This document shows, in pieces, positions 43,418-53,584 of a DNA stretch of 64,000 nucleotides. Within the stretch, counting starts at the first letter, position 1, and every line of letters starts with the position of its first letter. The stretch covers positions 5,464-69,463 of the forward strand of contig CABUHS010000012.1 of the NCBI GenBank assembly GCA_902491535.1. Direction: 5' to 3'. The notes beneath the pieces were generated by a model. The model had not been told where the DNA came from and made no database searches. It saw only the letters and a list, made by a program, of their open reading frames with translations. The translations under genes and the position numbers were made by a program. The DNA is from an uncultured Eubacteriales bacterium (GTDB lineage Bacteria; Bacillota; Clostridia; Oscillospirales; CAG-272).

Positions 43418-45577
43418 TTATTTGATCTTTATAGCGTCTGTACGGTAAATAAACTTGACCTGACCGTTCATTTCATCGGAAATTCCCGAGAACGAATTAT
43501 AATCCTTCGCCACATCAGAAACTGCCTTTACTCTGGTTATAAGTCCGTTTATATCTCCGTCTACAGCGTCAGAAAGACGTTTAACTCCCTTTTCGTTAAA
43601 CTCCGCAAGTCCGTCAGAAAGTGTCATTGCTCCGTCCCTGAGCTTTGATATTCCGTCGATCAGCGCAGGTGTGCCGTTTTTAAGTGTCAGGATTCCGTCA
43701 TAGAGAGCTTCTGCTCCACTGTAAAGTTTTCCCGCACCGGAAGCAACTTTATCGGCTCCCTGAGAAAGCGCATCAGCTCCGTTTTTAGCATTTGAAACTC
43801 CCGATGTATACTGCCCGATTCCGGCATAGAAAACAGAATAACTGTCAAGCTGTTCCTTAAGAGCTGATATAGAAGCTGCGCCTGACCTTGCTTTTTCCAA
43901 AGCCTCTGTAATTTGTTTCTGAACCTCCGGCGAAGCCATATTTTCTTTTATAAGAAGCTCGATCTGCTGCTTGGTATTTTCGGATATCATACCGATCACT
44001 TCCGCAGTATTCATCTGCTCATCCGTTTTCGCGTCTATCATAAGCTTTACAGTATCGCTTGCCATTTGAGCTTCAATCGCAGAAAGTATTGCTGACTGCT
44101 GTTCTGCGCTTATCATGCCTGCGGATATTGCCGCGTCATACGATTCCTTATTCATTCCGAGAGACATAAAAACCTGTGCTTCAACATTCTCACGAATCGC
44201 CGATGTTACCTTTTCTGTTACTCCTTTACGCACTTCCGCAGTAACTGCTTCAGTTATTTTATCTTTCTGAGCATTAACAGCTTCCGAGACTTTCTGCCCT
44301 GCAATCGCTTGCGCCTGTGAAGCTACATTATCAGCATCAAGAGATGCAATCACCGAATCAAGTACCTGAGCATAATTATCTATCGTAAGATCAGGCGTTT
44401 GCAGACCTGCCGCAACAAGCTCCTTATTTGCCATCGAAAGCAGCGACTGGAATACCTGTTTTGCACCGTCGGTAATAGCAGAACTGTTTTGGTCAAGCTG
44501 TCTGAGACCGTCCGCAAGAGCTTTTGCACCGTCAGACAGTTCTGACGAGCCCGAACTCAGCGAGCCTGCACCTTTTTTCAATGCTTCCGCACCGTTTGCA
44601 AGTTTGTCAATACCGTCTATAAGATCGCCGGATTTTTCAAGAAGAGTTCCGAGTCCGTCATAGAGCGCCGACGAACCGTCCGTCAGACGCATCATTGCAT
44701 CCGACATCTCTACGATCGAACCCGAAAGATCATCAAACGAGTTCAGCTTATCTGCATCTATCTTACCGAATATATCATTTACCGCAACCGTCATCGTATT
44801 TGTCATCTCAAATTCGCTGACATCGGCGCTTATAACGATATAATCAGGAATGTCAAGCTTTTCGCTGTCTATTCCGAGATCGTTTCCAAGCTCAGGAAAA
44901 GCAAGCCCGATAACGGCCGTACGGTCACCGTCGTTCAGTATTTTACCGTTTGAAACTTCAACATTTCTGAATATATCATTGTCGAGCAGCATTCCGGTAA
45001 GCATCGCAAAAGGAACATATATTTTTTCTTCTTTTCCGTCGATTTCAACCGTTTCATACTGATTATTACGATAATCAAATCTTATTGATACCCGTCCGCT
45101 TTTTCCTGCAAGTTCATCTGAGGAAATGCTTTTACCGTCAAGCTCATATGATACGCTGATATCCACCGGAAGCGCTTTCTCTATGCTTCCGGTATAGCAT
45201 ATGTCGTTTCCGGCGGCATCCCATACGCGCATGTTATCGCCGTTCATGGTATAAGATTCATCACCGGAAACATTTACAACATCCGAAAGTTCAGAACGGT
45301 CTGAGAGCGATCTGTTTCCAAGCGTATTTTTTATCCAGTCACTGACTATTATTTTTTTAACGCTTCCGTCAGCTCCGGCAAATACATATACCGTTTCATC
45401 CTTGCATACAGATTGGTTCTCGGCACCTTCATGTTCCGTCAGAGACACGTTATTCTCTTCGTTTGAAACAATATTGTTTTTATCGTTATTTACCGCAAAT
45501 ACTGCTGCGCCTGCACCTGTTGCCACCAATGCACAGCTCAACGCAACAGAAAGCGGCTTCTTAATTATATTTTTCAT
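43418..45577 (-). CDS. XXXLXXG heptad-repeat envelope protein (YhgE/Pip-like)
   Basis: The 719-residue protein begins with a signal sequence or anchor (LSVALSCALVATGAGAAVFAV, from residue ~9, shown as LSVALSCALVATG). Residues ~280-360 and 600-690 hold heptads of Leu-x-x-Gly type (for example GAEALKKGAGSLSSGSSEL, KLYSGAEALYDGILTL), known from YhgE/Pip-like proteins. Between them is an Ala/Glu/Gln-rich, probably coiled-coil part (~390-590). It lacks the C-terminal membrane domain of full YhgE proteins. These proteins commonly accompany MMPL transporters, as here, and probably form an extracytoplasmic partner. Exact function unknown. Confidence 0.82.
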   Translation of the reverse strand: MKNIIKKPLSVALSCALVATGAGAAVFAVNNDKNNIVSNEENNVSLTEHEGAENQSVCKDETVYVFAGADGSVKKIIVSDWIKNTLGNRSLSDRSELSDVVNVSGDESYTMNGDNMRVWDAAGNDICYTGSIEKALPVDISVSYELDGKSISSDELAGKSGRVSIRFDYRNNQYETVEIDGKEEKIYVPFAMLTGMLLDNDIFRNVEVSNGKILNDGDRTAVIGLAFPELGNDLGIDSEKLDIPDYIVISADVSEFEMTNTMTVAVNDIFGKIDADKLNSFDDLSGSIVEMSDAMMRLTDGSSALYDGLGTLLEKSGDLIDGIDKLANGAEALKKGAGSLSSGSSELSDGAKALADGLRQLDQNSSAITDGAKQVFQSLLSMANKELVAAGLQTPDLTIDNYAQVLDSVIASLDADNVASQAQAIAGQKVSEAVNAQKDKITEAVTAEVRKGVTEKVTSAIRENVEAQVFMSLGMNKESYDAAISAGMISAEQQSAILSAIEAQMASDTVKLMIDAKTDEQMNTAEVIGMISENTKQQIELLIKENMASPEVQKQITEALEKARSGAASISALKEQLDSYSVFYAGIGQYTSGVSNAKNGADALSQGADKVASGAGKLYSGAEALYDGILTLKNGTPALIDGISKLRDGAMTLSDGLAEFNEKGVKRLSDAVDGDINGLITRVKAVSDVAKDYNSFSGISDEMNGQVKFIYRTDAIKIK

Positions 45578-45615
45578 CGTCGGTTACCTCCGCATAAAAT
45601 TCATTTTGATATCCG

Positions 45616-47757
45616 TTAAACATTCTGAAGAATTTTTTCATCCGTTTTATCCGATCGTACGCCTTTATTTCTGCCATTATTACCGCCGCTTGAGTGTCTT
45701 TTCATTCCGAACGTTGTAGCACCGATAAGTTTATCGCAAAGCATCAAAAGAGACGGCAGGATAAAGATAACGCAGAACATACTTACAACAGCGCCTCGCG
45801 CCATAAGCATACACATCGAGCTTATAATATCTATATCCGAATAAACAGCCACTCCGAAAGTTGCTGCAAAAAGTCCCATACCGCTGACCACTATCGAAGG
45901 AATAGATGAAGAAAGTGCAGTCACAACACTGCTGCGCTTATCATGTCCGGAAATACGCTCAGACTTATACCGTGTTGTCATAAGTATTGCATAATCCACC
46001 GTTGCACCGAGCTGAATAGTACTTATGCATATAGGCGCTATAAAAGGCAGCGACTGACCGAGATAGTGCGGAAGTCCAAGGTTTATAAATATCGCAAGCT
46101 CTATTACCGCAATAAGGATAAACGGCAACGAAATGCTCCGTTCTACGATCGCAATGATAATAAATATCGCAATTACCGAAACTGCATTAACGACCTTGAA
46201 ATCACGGTCTGTAGTTTCTATCATATCTTTCATGCACGGAGCTTCTCCGATAAGCATTCCGCCGTCATCGTATTTTTTTAAAATCGAATTCAGACTGTCT
46301 ATCTGACTGCCTACCTCATCGCTTGCTACCTTATATTCTGAATTTATAAGCAGAAGCTCCCATTTGTCACTTTCAAGAATTTCCCTTATACTGTCCGGAA
46401 GGATCTCCTCAGGGACACGGCTTCCGAGAACCGATTCAAGACCAAGCACATATTTAACTCCGTCAACCTTCTCCATTTCGCCGATCATGTGTCTTACATT
46501 TACGGAAGATACATCAGAGCTTACAAGAACCATATGAGTAGATGCTATATTGAAATCCTCCGAAAGCTTGGAATTTGCGATAACATATTCCATATCCTCC
46601 GGCAGACACTCTCCCATATCGTAATAAACTTCTCCGTTCGTCTTGTTATATCCGTATAAAGCCGGTGCAACAATCAGAGCAAATATCACGATAAAAGCAG
46701 GAAATACTTTTACTATCCTTGCCGAGAATCCGGACATATCAGGAATAATTGATCTGTGCTTTGTTTTCTGAAGCGGCTTATCAAAGACAAGTATCAGCGC
46801 AGGAAGCACCGTTACACATCCGATAACTCCGAGGATTACTCCTTTTGCCATTACTATACCGAGGTCGCGCCCCAAAGTAAACGTCATAAAGCAAAGCGCT
46901 GCAAATCCTGCAACTGTAGTTATCGAACTTCCGACAACAGAAGAAAGCGTTTTCCTGATCGCCTCAGACATTGCCTCACAGCGGTCATCAGTATATTCAC
47001 ACTGTTCATTATAGCTGTGCCATAAAAAGATCGAGTAATCCATCGTAACTGCGAGCTGCAATACCGCGGACAGCGCTTTTGTTATGTATGATATCTCACC
47101 CAGAAAATAATTTGTGCCGAGGTTAAGAAGTATCATCATACCGATCGACGCAAGAAATACAAACGGAACAAGCCAGCTGTCAAGGAAAAGAAGCATTGCC
47201 GCGCAGGCAAGCAATACGGCTATACCAACATATATCGGCTCTTCTTCCTCACACAGATCCTTAAGATCGGTAACAAGTGCGGACATTCCGGATACAAAGC
47301 ATTGTTTTCCTGCGATAGATCTGATTTCACGTATCGCATCCATTGTTACATCAGCCGATGTAGAGCTATCGAAAAATACCGCCATCATCGTTGAATGATC
47401 CGTATTAAATTCATTGTAGATATCGTCAGGCAATATCTCTTTTGGTATACCAGCTTGCTCGAGCGACGTATACCACAGCACCGTCTCTACATGTTCGACA
47501 GTTTTAAGCTTATCTGCGAGCGCTGCTACATCACGGTCAGGCATATCCTCCGCAATTATGAGCGAAAAGGCGCCTTTTCCGAAATCATCAAGAAGTTCAT
47601 TCTGCCCCTTTACCGTATCCATATCGTCCGGCAGATAATTGAGCATATCATAATTGACTCTTGTGCTGATAAGTCCGAGCAAAGACGGTATCATCAGAAC
47701 AAGTGCAACAATAAGAATTAAAACACGGTGTTTTACTACCGCTTTTGAAAATCGCAT
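45616..47757 (-). CDS. MMPL-family RND transporter
   Basis: The 713-residue inner membrane exporter has two repeats, each with one helix, a large outer loop and five more helices (12 in all). The first helix starts at residue ~10 (VLILIVALVLMIPSLLGL). The proton-relay Asp-Tyr pairs of MMPL proteins are in AVTMDYSIFLWHS near 235 and GATVDYAILMTTRY near 575. Substrates of the family include lipids and drugs. It has GGGGG before ATG, 15 bases after the DUF308 gene, and is followed by the heptad protein 38 bases on, so the three form one operon. Confidence 0.92.
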   Translation of the reverse strand: MRFSKAVVKHRVLILIVALVLMIPSLLGLISTRVNYDMLNYLPDDMDTVKGQNELLDDFGKGAFSLIIAEDMPDRDVAALADKLKTVEHVETVLWYTSLEQAGIPKEILPDDIYNEFNTDHSTMMAVFFDSSTSADVTMDAIREIRSIAGKQCFVSGMSALVTDLKDLCEEEEPIYVGIAVLLACAAMLLFLDSWLVPFVFLASIGMMILLNLGTNYFLGEISYITKALSAVLQLAVTMDYSIFLWHSYNEQCEYTDDRCEAMSEAIRKTLSSVVGSSITTVAGFAALCFMTFTLGRDLGIVMAKGVILGVIGCVTVLPALILVFDKPLQKTKHRSIIPDMSGFSARIVKVFPAFIVIFALIVAPALYGYNKTNGEVYYDMGECLPEDMEYVIANSKLSEDFNIASTHMVLVSSDVSSVNVRHMIGEMEKVDGVKYVLGLESVLGSRVPEEILPDSIREILESDKWELLLINSEYKVASDEVGSQIDSLNSILKKYDDGGMLIGEAPCMKDMIETTDRDFKVVNAVSVIAIFIIIAIVERSISLPFILIAVIELAIFINLGLPHYLGQSLPFIAPICISTIQLGATVDYAILMTTRYKSERISGHDKRSSVVTALSSSIPSIVVSGMGLFAATFGVAVYSDIDIISSMCMLMARGAVVSMFCVIFILPSLLMLCDKLIGATTFGMKRHSSGGNNGRNKGVRSDKTDEKILQNV

Positions 47758-47772
47758 TTGATATATTCCCCC

Positions 47773-48360
47773 TTATATTTCTTTATAATCCGCTTCGATA
47801 ACATCAGGCTGCTGATGCTTTATTATTTTTACAGCGGCAATTACTGTACTGAAATTCAGAATTCCTTCAGAAAGCATCGTTATTCCGATCATCACAGTAA
47901 GGAGATCGGCGCTTTCGCTCGGACGGAAAATAAGAATGCCGCCGCAAACACAAGCCGCTACAGCAAAAATAAGTATCATCCACCACTCGCGGATCCCGAA
48001 GCTTTTTGAATCGATCGCTATCTGAATTTTAAATAATCCATCCGACATAAATGCAAGTCCGAGCGCTACACAAATAAAATTCACAAGACTTCCGGGATGC
48101 ACCAGCATAACGATTCCGATAATTATCATAATTATCCCCAAAGAAAGGTCATACTGAAATGCAAGCCTGTAAAGATCCTTCGAGAAATATCCGACAAGCC
48201 GTATGACACCGAACAGTATCATCATAACACCGCATATTATTCCAAGCATCGAAGCAGAAAATCCCGGAAATACAATAAGCACTATTCCGAGAATGAAGAG
48301 CGCCGCAGACATTACGATATACCCTATTTTCGCAGTTCTCATCGGAGCAACCGAACGCAT
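47773..48360 (-). CDS. DUF308 (HdeD-like) membrane protein
   Basis: The 195-residue protein has six hydrophobic segments in hairpin pairs (IGYIVMSAALFILGIVLIVF first, written here from residue 13), a pattern of the HdeD/DUF308 family. Repeats of the form GIxMIxxGIxxLVHPG are visible (IIMIIIGIVMLVHPGS). E. coli HdeD is linked to acid resistance; the clostridial form has no known role. It is the first gene of the operon with the MMPL transporter, with GGGGAGG before ATG. Confidence 0.85.
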   Translation of the reverse strand: MRSVAPMRTAKIGYIVMSAALFILGIVLIVFPGFSASMLGIICGVMMILFGVIRLVGYFSKDLYRLAFQYDLSLGIIMIIIGIVMLVHPGSLVNFICVALGLAFMSDGLFKIQIAIDSKSFGIREWWMILIFAVAACVCGGILIFRPSESADLLTVMIGITMLSEGILNFSTVIAAVKIIKHQQPDVIEADYKEI

Positions 48361-48499
48361 AATAAATTCCTCCCCATAATCAAAAATTTAATATAATCTT
48401 TATTGCATTTCCAGTATAACAAATTATTCAAACTAATAAAACAGACAATAAAACCGCAGTGTATTAATTTCAGACAAAACGCATACATTTGCCTAAATT

Positions 48500-48529
48500 A
48501 AAAAAGATCTGCCGGTAAACCGACAGATC
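48500..48529 (-). terminator. Terminator of the TetR gene
   Basis: GATCTGTCGG/CCGGCAGATC (48506-48515 with 48520-48529, one G-T pair) has a TTTA loop and is followed by six T residues on the minus strand. Confidence 0.92.
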
Positions 48530-48560
48530 ATAGGATGATTTATAATTTTATGTATTTTAC

Positions 48561-49121
48561 TCACTTGTTTTCTTTGCATCGCTTTATCATTTCATCAGAC
48601 AAGCCACGGCACAGAGAAAGAAGATATCTGAGCTTTTCTATTGAATTGTCCGGCATACCGGAATTCATCCAGTCGATAAAGATTCCGAATAGCTCGCATT
48701 TTGTGAACAGTATCATAATCTCTCTGTCCTTTTCGCTTATCGTATCGCGTCCGAAAACAGTATCAAAATATGTTGTCACAACATATTCGCAAATATTCAT
48801 CAGATACCGCTCATATATATCACGGTTTACCGAATTATATATGTGCATTATCGCCTTTTTATTTTCAAGTGTAAATCTGAATGCACTGTCAACACATTCG
48901 TCCAGCGAATTTATATTAGGATAGCTTGTAATAAGAGAATTCGCCTCATCCATAACTATCTCTTCGATCAGTGACGGAATATCTCGGAAATGATAATAAA
49001 ACGAATTTCTATTTATTCCGCACTCCTCTACGATGTCTCTGACACTGATCCGGTTGAGCGGCTGTTCACTCAGAAGCTTCCAGAATGATATTTTTATAGC
49101 TTTTTTTGTGAAACTCGGCAT
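48561..49121 (-). CDS. TetR/AcrR-family transcriptional regulator
   Basis: The 186-residue regulator has the TetR-type N-terminal helix-turn-helix (ISVRDIVEECGINRNSFYYHF at residues ~25-45, core INRNSFYYHF) and a helical ligand domain after it. The long first helix AIKISFWKLLSEQPLNR resembles the DhaS/YfiR-like clostridial branch. The start is ATG 49121, 8 bases after GGAG; a longer frame to 49151 is rejected. It stands 200 bases upstream of the DUF308-MMPL operon on the same strand with its own terminator, and probably controls that operon. Confidence 0.88.
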   Translation of the reverse strand: MPSFTKKAIKISFWKLLSEQPLNRISVRDIVEECGINRNSFYYHFRDIPSLIEEIVMDEANSLITSYPNINSLDECVDSAFRFTLENKKAIMHIYNSVNRDIYERYLMNICEYVVTTYFDTVFGRDTISEKDREIMILFTKCELFGIFIDWMNSGMPDNSIEKLRYLLSLCRGLSDEMIKRCKENK

Positions 49122-49174
49122 TGTACATTCTCCTAACAAAATTATTGTCAAATGCTTGTTACAAAAGGTATATT

Positions 49175-49203
49175 ATCATAAAATTGAAACAAATACATGT
49201 AAA
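49175..49203 (-). promoter_or_regulatory. Sigma-A promoter of the TetR gene
   Basis: On the minus strand TTTACA (49198-49203) and TATGAT (49175-49180) are 17 bases apart. A small palindrome TTGTAACAA at 49157-49165, just after the -10, is a candidate autoregulatory operator. Confidence 0.65.
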
Positions 49204-49229
49204 TTATATTAACAATATTTTTCAGATTA

Positions 49230-49278
49230 AAAAAACCGAACAGCCTGCCTGAATGTTCAGACAAACAGTTCGGTTTTC
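49230..49278 (-). terminator. Terminator of pyrG-carA-carB
   Basis: AAAACCGAAC pairs with GTTCGGTTTT, with a further inner stem (CTGAA/TTCAG). Seven T residues follow on the minus strand. It starts 12 bases after the carB stop. Confidence 0.88.
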
Positions 49279-49290
49279 TTATTATAAATC

Positions 49291-52200
49291 TTACGAATTT
49301 ATAAGCGATATTCCGATTGTTATCTCCTCGAGAACATCAAGGAGAACTCTGACTGTATCAAGCGATGTAAACATCGTCTTATTATTTTCTGAAGCCGCAC
49401 GGCGTATTGCCGCGCCGTCTGCATAATGCACACCGGAAAATACCGAACGTGTGTTTATAATATAGCTGATGTGTCCGGATCTTATCGCATCAATAATATC
49501 ACTGCTGCCCTCACTGAGCTTTCTGCGTATTTTCGTTCGTATTCCGTTTGCTTTCAGAAAATCAGCTGTTCCGACCGTCGCTTCAATATTGAAGCCCATG
49601 TTGTAGAAACGTCTGACAAGAGGAAGTGCTTCTTCCTTATCTTCATCGGCAAGCGTTACAAGAACGGTTCCGTAATTGCGAAGCTTTATTCCCGATGCGA
49701 TCAGCGCTTTATACATAGCCCGGTGAAGTTTATCGTCGTATCCTATCGCTTCTCCTGTCGATTTCATTTCGGGCGAGAGATAAGCATCCATTCCGTGAAG
49801 CTTTGAAAATGAAAATGCAGGCACTTTAACATATCTGCGTTTCTTTTCGTCAGGATAAATATCATATATTCCCTGCTCATACAGACTCTGTCCGAGAATA
49901 ACTCTTGTAGCAATGTCGGCTATCTGATAGCCTGTTGCTTTCGAAAGAAAAGGTACTGTTCGGGAGGATCTCGGATTGACCTCTATAATATAGACATCAT
50001 CGTTTCCGTCAACGATAAACTGGATATTATAAAGTCCGACGATACCTATTCCGAGTCCTAATTTTTTTGTATACTGAAGTATCGTACCTTTGACCTTTTT
50101 AGAAACGGTAAATGTAGGATATACGCTTATTGAATCTCCCGAATGAACACCTGTACGTTCGACAAGCTCCATTATGCCCGGAACGAAAACATCCTTTCCG
50201 TCACATACCGCATCGACCTCGACTTCACGCCCGCGGATATATCTGTCAACAAGCACAGGTTTTTCTTCGTTCATTACCGCCTGCGAAAGATATTCACGCA
50301 GCTTTTCTTCTTTGGCAACGATCTGCATTGCCCGTCCTCCGAGAACAAAACTCGGACGTACAAGTACCGGATATCCGATCTCCGCAGCTGCCCGCAGTCC
50401 TTCATCGACCGTAGACACTGCGGTACCCTTAGGCTGCGGTATCGACAGCTCGGAAAGCAGACGCTCAAACGAGTCGCGGTTTTCGGCGCGCTCTACCGCT
50501 GCGCAGTCGGTTCCGATTATTCTCACTCCGCGATCGTAAAGCGGTTTTGCAAGATTTATCGCAGTCTGACCGCCAAGAGATACTATAACTCCGTCAGGCT
50601 TTTCAAGCATGACAATATTCATTACATCTTCAGGTGTAAGCGGTTCAAAATAAAGCTTATCAGATGTTGTATAGTCGGTAGAGACTGTCTCCGGGTTATT
50701 GTTTATAATAATAGCCTCATATCCGGCGCTTTTTATAGTTTTTACCGCATGAACGGTCGAATAATCAAATTCGACGCCCTGTCCTATTCTTATAGGTCCT
50801 GAGCCCAAAACTATGATCTTTTTACGGTCGGACACTTCCGATTCGTTTTCATCCTCATAGGTGGAATAAAAATACGGTATGTAACTGTCAAACTCGGATG
50901 CACAGCTGTCGATCATCTTATACACCGGAAGTATGCCGAGCTTTATACGAAGCTTATATATACTATCCTCATCCGTATTCCAAAGACGCGCTATCTCGGC
51001 ATCCGAGAACCCCATCTTTTTTGCCGTCCTGAGTGTTGCTTCGTCTGCCTTATGAAGCTTCAGATAGTTTTCTTCATCAACAATGTTTTTCAGCTTGCGC
51101 AGGAAAAAGCAGTCTATCTTTGTTATATCAGACAGCGACTCAGGTGTACTGCCGCGCCTTAAAAGCTCTGCAAGCGCGCAGATACGGTCATCAGTGCCGT
51201 CAGCAATATATTTTACCATATCCTCCGATGCCATATCATCGAATTTTTTCAGATACACATGGTCCATTCCCGTTTCAAGCGACCGCACAGCTTTGAGGAG
51301 GCTCTCCTCAAAGGTTCTTCCGACGCTCATTACCTCTCCGGTTGCTTTCATCTGCGTTCCGAGCCTGTTATCTGCATCTGCAAATTTATCAAACGGAAAA
51401 CGCGGCATTTTAGTCACGATATAATCGAGCGCAGGTTCAAATGACGCGGGCGTATTCGCGAGCATTATCTCATCAAGATGCATTCCAACGGCTATCTTTG
51501 CAGAAACACGTGCGATAGGATATCCGCTCGCCTTTGAAGCAAGCGCAGAAGAACGTGAAACGCGCGGATTTACCTCTATCAGATAATACTGAAATGAATT
51601 AGGATCAAGTGCAAACTGAACATTACATCCGCCCTCTATTTTAAGCGCCCGGATAATACGCAACGCGCTGTCGCGTAGCATATGATATTCTTTATTGGTA
51701 AGTGTCTGCGACGGACAAACAACTATCGAATCTCCTGTATGTATTCCGACAGGATCAAAATTCTCCATATTGCATATGGTTATTGCCGTATCGTTTGCAT
51801 CACGCATGACCTCATACTCGATCTCTTTAAAGCCTTTAATACTTTTTTCAACGAGTACCTGATGTACCGGGGAAAGAGAAAGCGCGTTCTTCATCAGCAG
51901 ACGGAATTCTTCTTCGTTATCCGCAAAACCACCGCCGGTTCCGCCGAGCGTAAATGCAGGTCGAAGAACTACAGGATATCCGATCTTTTCAACCGCCTCG
52001 ATTCCCTGCTCCATGTTTTCCGCAATATATGAAGGAAGAACAGGCTCGCCGAGCTTCTCGCAAAGCTCTTTAAAAAGCTCCCGGTCCTCAGCCTGTTCTA
52101 TACTGCGATTGCTTGTGCCGAGAAGCTCTGTTCCGCACTCGCGCAATACGCCCTTCTTTTCAAGCTCCATTGCAAGATTCAGTCCGGTCTGTCCTCCGAT

Positions 52201-52467
52201 ACCAGGCACGATAGCATCCGGTCTTTCCCGCCTTATAATTCTTGACATATACTCAAGCGTAAGCGGTTCCATATAGACCTTATCGGCAACCGTAACATCG
52301 GTCATTATCGTAGCAGGGTTTGAATTGCAGAGTATAACCTCGTAACCCTCTTCCTTAAGTGCAAGGCACGCCTGCGTTCCTGCATAATCAAATTCCGCCG
52401 CCTGTCCGATAACGATAGGTCCGGAACCTATAACCAAAATCTTTTTTATGTCAGTTCTTTTAGGCAT
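49291..52467 (-). CDS. carB: Carbamoyl-phosphate synthase large chain
   Basis: CarB makes carbamoyl phosphate from bicarbonate, ammonia and two ATP, for pyrimidines and arginine. The 1058-residue protein has the usual two homologous halves: carboxyphosphate domain (SGPIVIGQAAEFDYAG at the start, VEKSIKGFKEIEYEVMRD) and carbamate domain (LGSGPIRIGQGVEFDYS near 555), each an ATP-grasp unit, with an oligomerisation domain between and an MGS-like allosteric domain from ~925. Length is close to the 1060-1070 norm. It overlaps carA by 8 bases, which couples their translation. Confidence 0.97.
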   Translation of the reverse strand: MPKRTDIKKILVIGSGPIVIGQAAEFDYAGTQACLALKEEGYEVILCNSNPATIMTDVTVADKVYMEPLTLEYMSRIIRRERPDAIVPGIGGQTGLNLAMELEKKGVLRECGTELLGTSNRSIEQAEDRELFKELCEKLGEPVLPSYIAENMEQGIEAVEKIGYPVVLRPAFTLGGTGGGFADNEEEFRLLMKNALSLSPVHQVLVEKSIKGFKEIEYEVMRDANDTAITICNMENFDPVGIHTGDSIVVCPSQTLTNKEYHMLRDSALRIIRALKIEGGCNVQFALDPNSFQYYLIEVNPRVSRSSALASKASGYPIARVSAKIAVGMHLDEIMLANTPASFEPALDYIVTKMPRFPFDKFADADNRLGTQMKATGEVMSVGRTFEESLLKAVRSLETGMDHVYLKKFDDMASEDMVKYIADGTDDRICALAELLRRGSTPESLSDITKIDCFFLRKLKNIVDEENYLKLHKADEATLRTAKKMGFSDAEIARLWNTDEDSIYKLRIKLGILPVYKMIDSCASEFDSYIPYFYSTYEDENESEVSDRKKIIVLGSGPIRIGQGVEFDYSTVHAVKTIKSAGYEAIIINNNPETVSTDYTTSDKLYFEPLTPEDVMNIVMLEKPDGVIVSLGGQTAINLAKPLYDRGVRIIGTDCAAVERAENRDSFERLLSELSIPQPKGTAVSTVDEGLRAAAEIGYPVLVRPSFVLGGRAMQIVAKEEKLREYLSQAVMNEEKPVLVDRYIRGREVEVDAVCDGKDVFVPGIMELVERTGVHSGDSISVYPTFTVSKKVKGTILQYTKKLGLGIGIVGLYNIQFIVDGNDDVYIIEVNPRSSRTVPFLSKATGYQIADIATRVILGQSLYEQGIYDIYPDEKKRRYVKVPAFSFSKLHGMDAYLSPEMKSTGEAIGYDDKLHRAMYKALIASGIKLRNYGTVLVTLADEDKEEALPLVRRFYNMGFNIEATVGTADFLKANGIRTKIRRKLSEGSSDIIDAIRSGHISYIINTRSVFSGVHYADGAAIRRAASENNKTMFTSLDTVRVLLDVLEEITIGISLINS

Positions 52468-53554
52468 TGCTTTCCTCCATAAGAGCTATAAAACGGTCAA
52501 ATAAATACGAGCTGTCCTGCGGTCCGGGAGCGCTTTCCGGATGATACTGAACCGCAAACACTCTGTCCTCCCTGCATTCGACTCCCTCAACGGTATTATC
52601 AAGCAGATTAATATGCGTAGCAGTGAGCCTCGTAGACAGTATGCTGTCATTACTTACAGCATACGAGTGATTCTGCGATGTTATCTCTATCTTTCCGCTT
52701 TTAAGCTCCTTTACGGGATGATTACCGCCGCGATGACCGAAAGGCAGTTTATACGTAGCTGCTCCGTAAGCAAGCGATATGATCTGATGACCGAGACAGA
52801 TTCCAAAAACCGGATATCTTCCGATAACAGATTTTGCGAGCGCTACCGTCTGCGGAACATCCGCAGGATCTCCGGGGCCGTTCGAAAACAGAATTCCGTC
52901 AGGCACTGTACTGTCAATCTCACCGGCGGTGCTGTTCCACGGCATTACAGTAACGCGGCACCCTCTCCGGTTGAGCATGCGTACCATACCGAGTTTTACG
53001 CCACAATCGACAACGGTAACATTATACTTCGATTCTCCGACAGCCTCCGAAATATAGCTTTCAGTACAGCTGACCTTGGAAACAGCATCGTGCGGAATTT
53101 CGGTATTACTCAGAATCTTCATACCCTGTCCAAGGCTTGTATCCGCCGTAGTAAGCAATATTTTCCGGCATCCGTGATCCCTTATATATCTTGTCAGTTT
53201 TCTTGTATCAATACCGTATATACCGGGAATGCCGAATCTCTCCATGACTGATGAGAGAGTTTCTTTTCCGCGGAAATTCGACGGATGATCGTTATACTCA
53301 CGAACTATAAATCCGCCTACGGTTGGATGAACAGTCTCATAATCGTCGTCAGCCATACCGTAATTTCCTATAAGAGGGTATGTCATAACAACTGCCTGAT
53401 ATGTATATGACGGATCGGAAAGTATCTCCTGATATCCGACCATGGACGTGTTGAATACCATTTCGCATACGCGCTCGACAGGCGCTCCGAATGAATATCC
53501 GTAATATTCCGTACCGTCTTCTGTGATTAACTTTTTGTTAAACTGACTGTTCAT
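52460..53554 (-). CDS. carA: Carbamoyl-phosphate synthase small chain
   Basis: CarA removes the amide nitrogen from glutamine and passes ammonia through a tunnel to CarB. The 364-residue protein has the N-terminal CPSase_sm domain (TEDGTEYYGYSFGAP, GYQEILSDPSYTYQ) and a class I glutaminase domain with the nucleophile Cys in FGICLGHQI near 255 and the His/Glu pair in QYHPESAPGP. The start lies 30 bases after pyrG. The arrangement pyrG-carA-carB groups three steps that use glutamine and make pyrimidine nucleotides. Confidence 0.97.
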   Translation of the reverse strand: MNSQFNKKLITEDGTEYYGYSFGAPVERVCEMVFNTSMVGYQEILSDPSYTYQAVVMTYPLIGNYGMADDDYETVHPTVGGFIVREYNDHPSNFRGKETLSSVMERFGIPGIYGIDTRKLTRYIRDHGCRKILLTTADTSLGQGMKILSNTEIPHDAVSKVSCTESYISEAVGESKYNVTVVDCGVKLGMVRMLNRRGCRVTVMPWNSTAGEIDSTVPDGILFSNGPGDPADVPQTVALAKSVIGRYPVFGICLGHQIISLAYGAATYKLPFGHRGGNHPVKELKSGKIEITSQNHSYAVSNDSILSTRLTATHINLLDNTVEGVECREDRVFAVQYHPESAPGPQDSSYLFDRFIALMEESNA

Positions 53555-53584
53555 ACAGTTTTCCTTTCTGATAAAAAACGAATA

